This document shows, piece by piece, positions 43,623-52,601 of a stretch of 64,000 bases of DNA. Both the position numbers and the translations under genes were made by a program. Within the stretch, counting starts at the first letter, position 1, and each line of letters starts with the position of its first letter. The DNA comes from Buttiauxella sp049686335 (GTDB taxonomy: Bacteria > Pseudomonadota > Gammaproteobacteria > Enterobacterales > Enterobacteriaceae), in NCBI RefSeq assembly GCF_049686335.1, contig NZ_JBAVHX010000033.1:1-64000 (forward strand), given 5' to 3'. Under the pieces are notes generated by a model. That model had not been told where the DNA came from and made no database searches. It saw nothing but the letters and a program-made list of their open reading frames with translations.

Positions 43623-44415
43623 TAACAACCTCTGGCGCGGGCTGGTCGCGCTGCTATGTTGTCTCCCGGCGTTGCTGATTGCAGCGCCGCGGGTTATCTC
43701 ATTGTCGCCAAGTAATACTGAACTGGCATTCGCTGCGGGGATTACCCCAGTGGCGGTTAGCGCCTGGTCAAATTATCCGGAGGCCGCCAAAAAGCTTGAG
43801 CAAGTCTCAAACTGGCAAGGGATGAACCTCGAGCGCATCGTGGCACTAAAACCCGATGTAGTGCTGGCATGGCGTGGCGGTAATGCAGAACGGCAAGTCA
43901 ATCAGATGCAGGCGCTGGGGATTAAAGTCATTTGGCTTGACCCGACGACTGTCGAAGGTGTTGTTGCCGCTCTGCGTCAACTGAGCCAATACAGCCCTAC
44001 TCCGCAAACTGCGCAAAACGCCGCCGATCAACTCGCAAAAGAATTTGCCGATTTGAAAGCCCACTACGCCCGGCAACCGAAGAAAAAAGTGTTTCTCCAG
44101 TTCGGCCAGCAGCCGCTGTTTACTTCCGGGAAAGGTTCGATTCAAAACGAAATTCTGGAAGTGTGTGGCGGGCAAAACATCTTTGCTGATAGTCGCGTTC
44201 CCTGGCCGCAAGTGAGCCGTGAACAAGTGATCAGCCGACGTCCCCAGGCTATTATTATTACCGGCGATGAGACCCAAATCCCTCCGGTTGAACAATTTTG
44301 GAATACCCAGTTAAAAATCCCGGTTATTGCAGTGAATGATGACTGGTTTAGTCGCTCGAGCCCACGTATTATCCTCGCCGCAAAACAGCTCTGTAAGGAG
44401 CTGGCAGAAAAATAA
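43615..44415 (+). CDS. btuF: Vitamin B12-binding periplasmic protein
   Basis: BtuF binds cobalamin in the periplasm and hands it to BtuCD. From the GTG at 43615, which overlaps the mtn stop, it is 266 aa, the E. coli length. It has a signal peptide (about 1-22, ending IAA), then two lobes joined by a long helix, with conserved SPSNTEL, NWQGMNLE and FLQFGQQPLFTSG stretches. BtuCD genes are not in this window, as in E. coli. The GTG has no clear Shine-Dalgarno, so translation probably depends on mtn. Confidence 0.96.
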   Translation: MRNNNLWRGLVALLCCLPALLIAAPRVISLSPSNTELAFAAGITPVAVSAWSNYPEAAKKLEQVSNWQGMNLERIVALKPDVVLAWRGGNAERQVNQMQALGIKVIWLDPTTVEGVVAALRQLSQYSPTPQTAQNAADQLAKEFADLKAHYARQPKKKVFLQFGQQPLFTSGKGSIQNEILEVCGGQNIFADSRVPWPQVSREQVISRRPQAIIITGDETQIPPVEQFWNTQLKIPVIAVNDDWFSRSSPRIILAAKQLCKELAEK

Positions 44416-44439
44416 CCTTTTTATGAGGATAACACGCAC

Positions 44440-45060
44440 ATGCTCGTCTATTGGCTGGACATCATTGGCACAGCCGTCTTTGCCATCTCCGGCGTACTGC
44501 TGGCAGGAAAACTTCGTATGGACCCGTTCGGCGTGCTGGTGCTGGGCGTGGTGACTGCCGTCGGCGGGGGAACCATCCGTGATATGGCGCTGGATAACGG
44601 CCCGGTATTTTGGGTTAAAGATCCCACTGACTTAGTGGTTGCGATGGTCACTTGTATGCTGACGATCCTGCTTATTCGCCAGCCGCGTCGCCTGCCAAAA
44701 TGGATTTTGCCGGTGCTGGATGCCGTCGGTCTTGCGGTGTTCGTCGGGATTGGGGTTAACAAAGCATTTTTGGCAGGTACCAGTCCGCTGATTGCCATCT
44801 GCATGGGCGTGCTGACCGGCGTTGGCGGCGGGATTATTCGCGATGTGTTAGCGCGTGAAATCCCGATGATCTTGCGTACCGAGATCTACGCCACGGCCTG
44901 TATCGCGGGAGGCATCGTACACGCCACCGCGTATTATACCTTCCACGTACCGTTAGAGCAGGCCAGTATGATTGGGATGGTCGTGACCCTGGTGATTCGC
45001 CTGGCGGCGATTCGCTGGCACCTCAAGCTGCCAACGTTTGCACTGGATGACAGACAATAA
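44440..45060 (+). CDS. yadS: TRIC family inner-membrane protein YadS
   Basis: The 206-aa protein (E. coli 207) is a UPF0126/TRIC-type membrane protein: two repeats of three helices plus a seventh, with the paired glycine-rich motifs GGGTIRD and GGGIIRD. Members form trimeric cation channels; in E. coli YadS has been linked to glycine uptake or export, which I treat as tentative. It lies 24 nt after btuF and ends at a terminator. Confidence 0.92.
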   Translation: MLVYWLDIIGTAVFAISGVLLAGKLRMDPFGVLVLGVVTAVGGGTIRDMALDNGPVFWVKDPTDLVVAMVTCMLTILLIRQPRRLPKWILPVLDAVGLAVFVGIGVNKAFLAGTSPLIAICMGVLTGVGGGIIRDVLAREIPMILRTEIYATACIAGGIVHATAYYTFHVPLEQASMIGMVVTLVIRLAAIRWHLKLPTFALDDRQ

Positions 45061-45065
45061 GAAAT

Positions 45066-45098
45066 AAAAAAGCCATGTTAACAAACACGGCTTTTTTT
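45066..45098 (+). terminator. Rho-independent terminator of yadS
   Basis: Stem AAAAGCC(A)TGT / ACA(C)GGCTTTT with one mismatch, a short loop and a run of seven Ts, directly after the yadS stop. Confidence 0.8.
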
Positions 45099-45103
45099 AT
45101 TTT

Positions 45104-45217
45104 GTCGGATGACGCTTCGCTTATCCGACCTACAAATCGTTTAATCACGCTCGGCCACATCAACCCAAAACAATTCTAGTTGTAGGGTGGATGGCGCTTC
45201 GCTTATCCGACCTACAA
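45104..45217 (+). repeat. Two REP-type palindromic units, same orientation
   Basis: Unit 1 (45104-45134) and unit 2 (45180-45217) share GACGCTTCGCTTATCCGACC or a one-to-two base variant of it, and CTACAA. Unit 2 is bounded by TGTAGG and CCTACA. They fill most of the 217-bp gap between the convergent yadS and erpA; the rest is unremarkable. Confidence 0.85.
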
Positions 45218-45277
45218 GAATCTGAATAATTCGAGAACGGGTGCAGTCAACGCACCAGCAGCTTGAAGTATGAAGGT

Positions 45278-45625
45278 TTAAACGCTGAAAGAAGAACCAC
45301 ACCCGCAGGTGCTCTTCGCGTTCGGGTTAGTCACCACGAAACGGGAACCTTCCAGACCTTCGGTGTAATCCACTGCGCCACCGACCAGATATTGCAGGCT
45401 CATCGGGTCAACAACCAGCGCAACACCTTGCTTCTCGATAGTCATATCGCCGTCGTTAATCTGATCGTCAAAGGTAAAACCATACTGGAAGCCGCTGCAA
45501 CCACCACCGGTGATGTAAACGCGCAGTTTCAGATTCGGGTTCTCTTCATCCGCGATCAGGGTTTTTACTTTATTGGCTGCTGCTTCGGTAAACTGCAACG
45601 GCAGCACTGCTACGTCATCACTCAT
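45278..45625 (-). CDS. erpA: Iron-sulfur cluster insertion protein ErpA
   Basis: ErpA is an A-type carrier that delivers Fe-S clusters, notably to IspG and IspH of the isoprenoid pathway. The 115-aa protein (E. coli 114) has the three cluster cysteines in GGGCSGF and STCGCGSS. GGAG precedes two adjacent ATGs (45628 and 45625); the second has better spacing and gives MSDDVA. The in-frame extension to 45691 runs into an ERIC element and is not coding. Confidence 0.97.
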   Translation of the reverse strand: MSDDVAVLPLQFTEAAANKVKTLIADEENPNLKLRVYITGGGCSGFQYGFTFDDQINDGDMTIEKQGVALVVDPMSLQYLVGGAVDYTEGLEGSRFVVTNPNAKSTCGCGSSFSV

Positions 45626-45663
45626 CATTTGCTCCCAACGAAATAAGAAATCAGGTGAAGTAC

Positions 45664-45790
45664 ATACCCTAAATAATTGGAGATGTATCAAGGCGGCAAG
45701 GGAGTGTAATCCCCGGGAGCTTACTCAAGTAAGTGACTGGGGTGAACTCCTGTAGCCAACGCAGAGACAGCTTCAAGTATGACGGGGATA
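45664..45790 (+). repeat. ERIC element (copy 2) between erpA and clcA
   Basis: About 127 bp with ACCCTAAATAATT at the left, the core AAGTAAGTGACTGGGGTGA and CTTCAAGTATGACGGGGATA at the right. It lies 39 nt upstream of erpA and downstream of clcA, so it may be carried in a clcA 3' end or the erpA leader. Confidence 0.92.
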
Positions 45791-45832
45791 ACCCGATATT
45801 TGGGGTCATTATCTAATACCCGAGTAAATCGT

Positions 45833-47266
45833 TCAAGTATTCTCCCCGGCAGGGGTTTGCTGCTCTTTCGCCCGCTGTTCGGCTTCTTGTTTTGCCAGCG
45901 TGCGCTCAAGAATCGAGGAGTATAGCGGCTTCCCGCCAAGGAATTGTGCCAATAGTGTCGCGCCAAGGCAGGTAATAATCATTGGCAGAATGAGCTGATA
46001 ATTGTCAGTCATTTCCAGAACAAGCACAATTCCGGTTAATGGTGCACGCACCGATGCGGCAAACAACGCGCCCATTCCGGCAATCGCAAATGTCCCAACA
46101 TCAAGGTGATAGACAGGGAACAAAGCGGTACTCGCCACGCCAAATGCCGTCCCAAGCAAGGTGCCCAAAGCCAACATTGGCGCAAAAATCCCGCCTGGTG
46201 CGCCAGACGCAAAACACAACAGCGTGGTAATCACACGTGCAATAAAGATGAACAGCAGCATACCTAAGGTATAGTTTCCGGCTGCCGCGATTGGAATCAG
46301 GTTAAAACCCCCTCCGGCCGCAGCGGGTTGGATAAGCCCTAACACGCCACAAATGCCACCCAACAAGCCGCCGATGATCACCCATTTTTTGAGATTGCCA
46401 CCGTGCCAGCGCTGGAACATATCCTGGGTGCGGAACACCATCGCGTTGAAGAACACCCCGACGATGCCAAAGACCATGCCAAGAACCAGATACAACCACA
46501 GCGTATTAACCGGCGCATTGGAGAGCTTCCCGACTTCAATCACCGCGTTTTCACCGTTAAAAATACGGAAAACCACACTCGACATAATCACGCCGATAAA
46601 CACGGCTTTAATCGAAATCAGGTTATAGCGAAACTGCGGGCGCATCTCTTCAATGATGAACAGGATCCCCGCCAACGGCGCGTTAAACGCAGCGGATAAG
46701 CCAGCAGCGGCACCGGTAGCTAACAGCGAATGGCGGGCTTCGGCACCGCGCAGACGGAAAATATCCAGCACCATGCGCCCGATATTGCCACCCATTTGCA
46801 CTGTCGGGCCTTCACGTCCGAGCACCATTCCCGCTCCCAGCGTTCCCATGCCTCCGATAAACTTAACCGGGATGACGCGCCACCAGCGCACCGGGCGTAA
46901 TTCCTCGAGCGCACCTTCAATTTCAGGGATACCAGAACCACCCGCTTCCGGCGCAAAACGACGCACCAGATAGTATCCGACCATCGCCAAAAGCATTGAG
47001 CTGATGAATGCGAGCGGCCAGACGATGAGACTGTAATCAGCCACATGAGCCAGCATCGCCAGGCGATTTTGCTGCATCCAGGTCACCGACTTCTCAAAGG
47101 CGACACCCATCAAACCGGCTAACGTCCCTACTATCGCGGCCATAAAGAGAATTGCGACTGGAGTTTTATCCTGTCTAATAAGGCGACGCACCATGTCGCC
47201 CCTACGTAAGCGCACAACCTGCTGTGCTTCAAAAGAGGGGTGGGAGTGATTCATTTGGCTAATCAT
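45833..47266 (-). CDS. clcA: H+/Cl- exchange transporter ClcA
   Basis: ClcA exchanges two Cl- for one H+ at the inner membrane and supports extreme acid resistance. The 477-aa protein (E. coli 473) has the anion selectivity motifs GSGIPEIEG, GREGPTVQ (gating Glu, E. coli 148) and GAPGGIFAP, plus the internal proton Glu in IIEEMRPQ (E. coli 203). About 18 helices are expected. ATG codons at 47266 and 47254 are both possible; neither has a good Shine-Dalgarno. ERIC copies flank the gene on both sides. Confidence 0.96.
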   Translation of the reverse strand: MISQMNHSHPSFEAQQVVRLRRGDMVRRLIRQDKTPVAILFMAAIVGTLAGLMGVAFEKSVTWMQQNRLAMLAHVADYSLIVWPLAFISSMLLAMVGYYLVRRFAPEAGGSGIPEIEGALEELRPVRWWRVIPVKFIGGMGTLGAGMVLGREGPTVQMGGNIGRMVLDIFRLRGAEARHSLLATGAAAGLSAAFNAPLAGILFIIEEMRPQFRYNLISIKAVFIGVIMSSVVFRIFNGENAVIEVGKLSNAPVNTLWLYLVLGMVFGIVGVFFNAMVFRTQDMFQRWHGGNLKKWVIIGGLLGGICGVLGLIQPAAAGGGFNLIPIAAAGNYTLGMLLFIFIARVITTLLCFASGAPGGIFAPMLALGTLLGTAFGVASTALFPVYHLDVGTFAIAGMGALFAASVRAPLTGIVLVLEMTDNYQLILPMIITCLGATLLAQFLGGKPLYSSILERTLAKQEAEQRAKEQQTPAGENT

Positions 47267-47352
47267 TTATTGGTAATACAAATCGAAGGGGCATTCTACT
47301 CCCTGGATGCGTTTGGGCAATAGTTTCATAACACCGACGAATACCTTTAGAA

Positions 47353-47477
47353 TATACCCTAAATAATTCGAGCTGCAGGAAGGCGGCTATTGAGCGAATC
47401 ACGATGAGCTTATTCAAGTAAGTGATTCGGGTAAGTGAATGCAGCCAACGCACCTGCAACTTGAAGTATAACGGGTA
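47353..47477 (+). repeat. ERIC element (copy 3) between clcA and hemL
   Basis: About 125 bp with TATACCCTAAATAATTCG at the left, core AAGTAAGTGATTCGGGTAAG (diverged) and CTTGAAGTATAACGGGTA at the right. It fills half of the 241-bp clcA/hemL divergent gap and ends about 30 nt before the hemL ATG, so any hemL promoter lies upstream of it or inside it. Confidence 0.9.
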
Positions 47478-47507
47478 AATTATTTCCACGAATCCAGGAG
47501 CCGCTCC

Positions 47508-48788
47508 ATGAGTAAGTCTGAAAACCTGTACGCTGCCGCCCGTAAAGTCATCCCAGGTGGGGTGAACTCGCCAGTTCGTGCTTTTACCGGCGTCGGCGGT
47601 GTGCCGCTGTTTATCGAACGTGCTGACGGGGCTTACCTGTATGACGCTGACGGCAAAGCCTATATCGATTATGTCGGTTCATGGGGGCCAATGGTTCTCG
47701 GCCATAACCATCCGGCAATTCGTAATGCCGTGATTGAAGCGGTTGAACGCGGCCTGAGTTTTGGCGCGCCTACCGAGATGGAAGTGAAAATGGCGGAGCT
47801 GGTCACTGAACTGGTTCCAACTATGGATATGGTTCGCATGGTGAACTCCGGTACGGAAGCCACCATGAGCGCCATTCGTCTGGCACGTGGCTTCACGGGC
47901 CGCGATAAAATCATCAAATTCGAAGGCTGCTACCACGGCCACGCCGACTGCCTGCTGGTGAAAGCCGGTTCGGGCGCGCTGACACTCGGCCAGCCAAATT
48001 CACCGGGCGTTCCGGCGGATTTCGCCAAACATACCCTCACCTGCACCTTTAACGATCTTGCCTCAGTGCGCGAAGCGTTCGAGCAATATCCGCAAGAAGT
48101 CGCCTGCATCATTGTTGAGCCTGTTGCGGGCAACATGAACTGCATTCCTCCGAATGATGATTTCCTGCCTGGCCTGCGCGCACTGTGTGACGAGTTTGGC
48201 GCACTGTTAATTATCGACGAAGTCATGACCGGTTTCCGTGTCGCACTGGCGGGCGCGCAGTCTTACTACGGTGTTGAGCCTGACTTGACCTGTCTGGGCA
48301 AGATTATTGGTGGCGGTATGCCAGTCGGCGCATTCGGCGGTCGTCGTGAAATCATGGACGCGCTGGCACCAACCGGGCCGGTTTATCAGGCAGGTACGCT
48401 TTCCGGTAACCCCATTGCGATGGCCGCTGGTTACGCTTGCCTGACTGAAGTCGCGCAACCGGGTGTTCACCAGACGTTGACGGAGCTTACGGAAATGCTG
48501 GCCGAAGGCCTGTTGAACGCCGCTAAAGCCGAGAATATTCCTCTGGTGGTCAATAATGTCGGCGGGATGTTCGGTTTGTTCTTCACTGATGCAGAGTCGG
48601 TAACGAGCTACCAGGATGTGATGGCATGCGACGTTGAACGCTTTAAGAAGTTCTTCCACTTAATGCTGGAAGAAGGCGTTTACCTGGCACCGTCTGCATT
48701 TGAAGCAGGCTTTATGTCAGTGGCGCATTCGAAAGAAGATATTCAGAAGACGATTGACGCTGCGCGTCGGGTGTTCGCGAAGCTTTAA
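47508..48788 (+). CDS. hemL: Glutamate-1-semialdehyde 2,1-aminomutase
   Basis: HemL converts glutamate-1-semialdehyde to 5-aminolevulinate with PMP/PLP in the C5 route to haem. The 426-aa length equals E. coli. The PLP lysine lies in CLGKIIGGGMPVG (about 265). CAGGAG precedes the ATG. It stands alone, divergent from clcA and convergent with fhuB, with REP units after its stop instead of a clear terminator. Confidence 0.98.
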   Translation: MSKSENLYAAARKVIPGGVNSPVRAFTGVGGVPLFIERADGAYLYDADGKAYIDYVGSWGPMVLGHNHPAIRNAVIEAVERGLSFGAPTEMEVKMAELVTELVPTMDMVRMVNSGTEATMSAIRLARGFTGRDKIIKFEGCYHGHADCLLVKAGSGALTLGQPNSPGVPADFAKHTLTCTFNDLASVREAFEQYPQEVACIIVEPVAGNMNCIPPNDDFLPGLRALCDEFGALLIIDEVMTGFRVALAGAQSYYGVEPDLTCLGKIIGGGMPVGAFGGRREIMDALAPTGPVYQAGTLSGNPIAMAAGYACLTEVAQPGVHQTLTELTEMLAEGLLNAAKAENIPLVVNNVGGMFGLFFTDAESVTSYQDVMACDVERFKKFFHLMLEEGVYLAPSAFEAGFMSVAHSKEDIQKTIDAARRVFAKL

Positions 48789-48803
48789 TCACAGGCAGTA
48801 TTG

Positions 48804-48870
48804 GCGGATGACGCTTCGCTTATCCGCCCTACGGAGCATTTGTAGGGTGGATAAGCGAAGCGTCATCCAA
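48804..48870. repeat. Inverted pair of REP-type units (BIME-like)
   Basis: Unit 1 (48804-48832, GGATGACGCTTCGCTTATCC) and unit 2 (48841-48870, GGATAAGCGAAGCGTCATCC) are near-perfect inverted copies. They occupy the whole gap between convergent hemL and fhuB, where such elements commonly act as 3' transcript boundaries. Confidence 0.88.
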
Positions 48871-48875
48871 CGCAA

Positions 48876-50861
48876 TCAGCGAGTCTGCTTACGCAGCAAA
48901 TAAACAAAATACGGCGCACCGATAAACGTCGCCAACAGCCCGGCCGGAACCTGATCCGGGAAGAGGATCATTCTGCCGCACCAGTCTGCCGCCACCATCA
49001 ACATCCCACCCAGCAACGCTGATATAATCAACTGTGGCATTGCCCGTCTAAATCCGAGCATCCGCGCAATGTGTGGTGCCATTAAGCCAACAAAACTTAG
49101 CGGTCCAACGGTCATGGTTGCCGCAGCCGTTAGCGTTGCAGCCAGTAAAAGCAATGCAAAGCGCGATGGCGTCAACGCCATACCAATTGCCCGTGCAGTT
49201 GCGCCGCCCAAAGGAAGAATCATCAACCAACGGCGGCACAGCGGCGTCAGAGCAAACAGAATCACCATCAGGATAAGCGTTTTGACCGACTGTTCACCGG
49301 TGACGTTATAGGTTGAACCGGAAATCCAGGTGAGGATCCCCGCCATACGCGGGTCACCGCTCGCCATCAACAGCATCAGCAACATGGTAAATGCGGTACT
49401 GAGCGCCATCCCGGCGAGCAACATGCGCTGCGGAGAAAAACCACCACGGCTGGCTGTCACCATGATGACCAACAACGTCACGGCGGCACCCAGACTGCCC
49501 GCCGGCAGCAACCAGCCGAAGGCATTACCCGGCACAATAAACAGCATCACGACTACACCGAATGCAGCACCAGAGCTGATACCTAACACTTCCGGGCTTG
49601 CCATCGCGTTACCTGTTAAACGCTGAATCACGCTCCCGGCGACGGCCAACATCATGCCCGCCGTGAGGGCTGCCAGAACGCGCGGCCAGCGCCACTGCAA
49701 CAGATCGTGTAACAACGACCCACTCACCCAGTTCCAGCCGTGCGCATCACGTCCTAACGTCAATGCGGTGACAATAACCAGTGCCAGTACGCCGCCACCA
49801 ATTAATGCCCACCAGCCGAGATGTTGACGTTCTGTCGGAACGTTATCGCCCTGGTTCATCGCAGGCGAACCAACGGTACGCAAGCGCGGCAACAACCAAA
49901 GCAGCAGTGGTGCACCAATCAGAGCCGTCACCGTACCGGTCGAAATCTCACGCCACACGCTGGTGAGCCAGATAACGGACTGATCTGACAGCCATAAAAT
50001 CAACGCACCGATGAGCGGCGCTAACAGCAGGCGCGCAATCAAGCGTCGCGCCCCGAGCATTTTCGCCAGCAGCGGTGCAAACAGGCCGATAAAACCGATA
50101 ATTCCCACGGCGTTAACCAGTAACGCACTGATGGAAATCGCCAGCACCAGTGTCGCGAGGCGAACCATCGACAGTGCGAGGCCCAGATTACGGGCGACAC
50201 CGTCATCGAGCCCCATCAGCGTCAGTGGGCGTAATAACAGTAGCGTTAACAATAAACCGCCCACGAGGCGCGGCCACAAACCGTTGACGATGTCCCAGTC
50301 CTGCTGATTCAGCGAGCCGGTGCTCCACAGGAACATGTTCTGTAACTGGTCGTGATGGAAAATCGCCAGTAACTGGTTTACCGCGCCGCAATACAGGCTC
50401 AGTACCAGACCTGCGAGGATCAGCGTGACAGGCGATAAACGTTTACCCCAGGCGACACCAAACACCAGGAGGCCGACAACACCCGCACCCACTAATGCCG
50501 CGAATTGTTGGGTCTCAAACCCACCCGGCAGCGCCCACAACGTGGCAACAGTGACACCTAACTGTGCGCCACTCGCCACGCCCAATGTGGTCGGTTCGGC
50601 AAGCGGGTTACGCAGCACTTGCTGGAAGAGTACCCCCACCAGCCCCAGTCCGGCGCCAACCAGTAACGAGATAGCCAGACGTGGAAGTAAGCTGTAGTGG
50701 AACAACATCTGATTGATGTCATCAATATTGGGTTGCCATAAAGCCACACTCCACTGCGTGGAAGGCAGTTGTGCCTTCAGGTTATGCAGCGTCAGCCCAC
50801 AGGCAACAATAAACAGCAGCGATAAAAGCAACGCCGGAAACACTGCATACCGATGTTTCAC
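48876..50861 (-). CDS. fhuB: Iron(III)-hydroxamate ABC transporter permease
   Basis: FhuB is the inner-membrane permease for ferrichrome and other hydroxamate siderophores. The 661-aa protein (E. coli 660) is a fused double permease: two homologous halves (about 1-330 and 331-661), each with about ten helices. Its start overlaps the fhuD stop by 4 nt (ATGA). It is the last gene of fhuACDB. Confidence 0.98.
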   Translation of the reverse strand: MKHRYAVFPALLLSLLFIVACGLTLHNLKAQLPSTQWSVALWQPNIDDINQMLFHYSLLPRLAISLLVGAGLGLVGVLFQQVLRNPLAEPTTLGVASGAQLGVTVATLWALPGGFETQQFAALVGAGVVGLLVFGVAWGKRLSPVTLILAGLVLSLYCGAVNQLLAIFHHDQLQNMFLWSTGSLNQQDWDIVNGLWPRLVGGLLLTLLLLRPLTLMGLDDGVARNLGLALSMVRLATLVLAISISALLVNAVGIIGFIGLFAPLLAKMLGARRLIARLLLAPLIGALILWLSDQSVIWLTSVWREISTGTVTALIGAPLLLWLLPRLRTVGSPAMNQGDNVPTERQHLGWWALIGGGVLALVIVTALTLGRDAHGWNWVSGSLLHDLLQWRWPRVLAALTAGMMLAVAGSVIQRLTGNAMASPEVLGISSGAAFGVVVMLFIVPGNAFGWLLPAGSLGAAVTLLVIMVTASRGGFSPQRMLLAGMALSTAFTMLLMLLMASGDPRMAGILTWISGSTYNVTGEQSVKTLILMVILFALTPLCRRWLMILPLGGATARAIGMALTPSRFALLLLAATLTAAATMTVGPLSFVGLMAPHIARMLGFRRAMPQLIISALLGGMLMVAADWCGRMILFPDQVPAGLLATFIGAPYFVYLLRKQTR

Positions 50862-51757
50862 GCGTTGCTCCCTATGGCTTTAGCCAGCATGGTGGTGAAG
50901 TTCATGGCGGAAAGCGTGGCGCCATAAAGCCATACCGGAGGTACTCGCTGGAAACGATTCTGGCGAACAAACGGCATCGCATTCCATAAAGGCGTTGCCA
51001 TCACTCGCGCCATTTCAGCGTCGTTATTGTGATCAAGGCAGATGACGTCGGCGTCTTTGACCTCGGCCAAACGCTCGAGGCCGACGACCGCGCTTCCCCA
51101 GAAGTTAGTTTCACCAGACCAGGCATTTTTCACACCTAACAAATCCATCACCTGTTGGAAGAGACTGCTTTTCCCAATGACCAGTGCGTGGCGCGAATCT
51201 AATAGCGTCATCAGTAATACGGGCTTATCGCCACGCGCGGCGAAGCGGGGTTTCATCTGTTCGATAAATTGGTCGAACTTGCGCAAGTGCTCGCTTGCCG
51301 CTTGCTGCATACCGAGTTTTTCACCCAGTTCGGTCAGCGACTGGCGGGCGACTGTTAACGGTTTCCCGGAACCATCGTTGAAACTAAATCCCACACCCGG
51401 CGCGATACGCTCAAGTTTTTCAGGCTGCGGGCCGTAGCCTGCGGAATAGAGGATCAGAGACGGTTTTAGCTGGGTAAGAAGTTCGAGATTTGGTTCGGTG
51501 CGCAAGCCAACTTCAATAATGCCATCCGGCAATTTTGGCTCGCCGACCCAGGCTTGATAATTCTTGATATCGGCCATCGCATAAGGCTTGATGCCCAGCG
51601 CCAGCATCAGTTCGACGGGCAACCATTCCAGCGCCACAATGCGATGAGGATCAACGGTTGCAGCCTGTGCATTGCCCATGTTGAGCAAAAGCGGTGAGAG
51701 CGCAAGTGCGGTGAGCAGCTGACGACGACTCAACAAAGGATTAATCAGTTCACTCAT
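50858..51757 (-). CDS. fhuD: Iron(III)-hydroxamate-binding periplasmic protein
   Basis: FhuD binds ferric hydroxamates in the periplasm and delivers them to FhuBC. The 299-aa precursor (E. coli 296) has a twin-arginine-like signal (SRRQLLTALAL, cleavage likely after AQA near residue 32) and the long-helix siderophore-binding fold, with RIVALEWLPVE and LRTEPNLE conserved. The start overlaps the fhuC stop in TGATG. Confidence 0.97.
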   Translation of the reverse strand: MSELINPLLSRRQLLTALALSPLLLNMGNAQAATVDPHRIVALEWLPVELMLALGIKPYAMADIKNYQAWVGEPKLPDGIIEVGLRTEPNLELLTQLKPSLILYSAGYGPQPEKLERIAPGVGFSFNDGSGKPLTVARQSLTELGEKLGMQQAASEHLRKFDQFIEQMKPRFAARGDKPVLLMTLLDSRHALVIGKSSLFQQVMDLLGVKNAWSGETNFWGSAVVGLERLAEVKDADVICLDHNNDAEMARVMATPLWNAMPFVRQNRFQRVPPVWLYGATLSAMNFTTMLAKAIGSNA

Positions 51758-52554
51758 CAGTAAACAAAGCTTACCGGGGCAGCACCCGCAGGATGTGGCA
51801 GGATGCCCATGGGAATGCCATAAATCTGTTCAAGCGTTGCGCTTTGCATCAGGTCAGCCGGGCTACCCTGAGCAATCATTTCACCACCGCGCAAAGCGAC
51901 CAGGTTATCGCAATAGCGAGCCGCCATATTGATATCATGCAGGACAGCAATGACGGTCAGACCGCGTTGCTGGCTAAGACGATGGATAAGCGCCAGCACA
52001 TCAACCTGATGGGCAATATCCAGCGCCGATGTCGGCTCATCAAGCAGCAGGCAGCGGCTATCTTGTGCCACCAGCATAGCAATCCACGCACGTTGACGTT
52101 CACCACCAGAAAGACTATCCACCAGACGATGCGCAAAAGGCTTCAGCCCAACCAGCGTAATCGCCTCTTCAACCAATTCTCTGTCTGCCACACCAAAACG
52201 ACCGAGTGCGCCATGCCACGGATATCGACCAATCGCCACCAGTTCACGCACCGTCATCCCTTCGGCGGCCGGAAGTTGCTGAGGTAAATACGCGACTTTG
52301 CGCGCAAATTCCTTGCTACTCCAGCTATCAAGAGGTTGATCATTGAGATGAATATCCCCTTCAGAGGACTTCTGATGACGGCCAAGCATTTTCAGCAATG
52401 TCGATTTGCCCGAACCATTATGCCCAATCAGACCGGTGACTTTTCCCACGGGAAAGGTAATCGATAAGGGGTGGAGAAGCGTGCGGCCGGGTACGCGGAA
52501 GGAAACGTCAGTGAGGCTAAACGTGGTATCGGGATGAAGGTGTTTGTCCTGCAT
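51757..52554 (-). CDS. fhuC: Iron(III)-hydroxamate ABC transporter ATP-binding protein
   Basis: FhuC is the ATPase of the FhuBCD importer. From the ATG at 52554 it is 265 aa, equal to E. coli. It has Walker A (GHNGSGKST, about 44), signature LSGGERQRAW, Walker B CLLLDEPTS and the switch His in AVLHDINMAA. A TTG three codons upstream is possible but not needed. It follows fhuA after 47 nt. Confidence 0.97.
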   Translation of the reverse strand: MQDKHLHPDTTFSLTDVSFRVPGRTLLHPLSITFPVGKVTGLIGHNGSGKSTLLKMLGRHQKSSEGDIHLNDQPLDSWSSKEFARKVAYLPQQLPAAEGMTVRELVAIGRYPWHGALGRFGVADRELVEEAITLVGLKPFAHRLVDSLSGGERQRAWIAMLVAQDSRCLLLDEPTSALDIAHQVDVLALIHRLSQQRGLTVIAVLHDINMAARYCDNLVALRGGEMIAQGSPADLMQSATLEQIYGIPMGILPHPAGAAPVSFVY

Positions 52555-52601
52555 GGTAGCCAACTTTGTTGAAGGGCACGGCGAACCGTGCCCGAATACA
52601 C

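Noticed and set aside
45626..45691. N-terminal extension of erpA
   Set aside because: The extension runs through ERIC sequence and lacks homology; GGAG before the internal ATG pair fixes the start.
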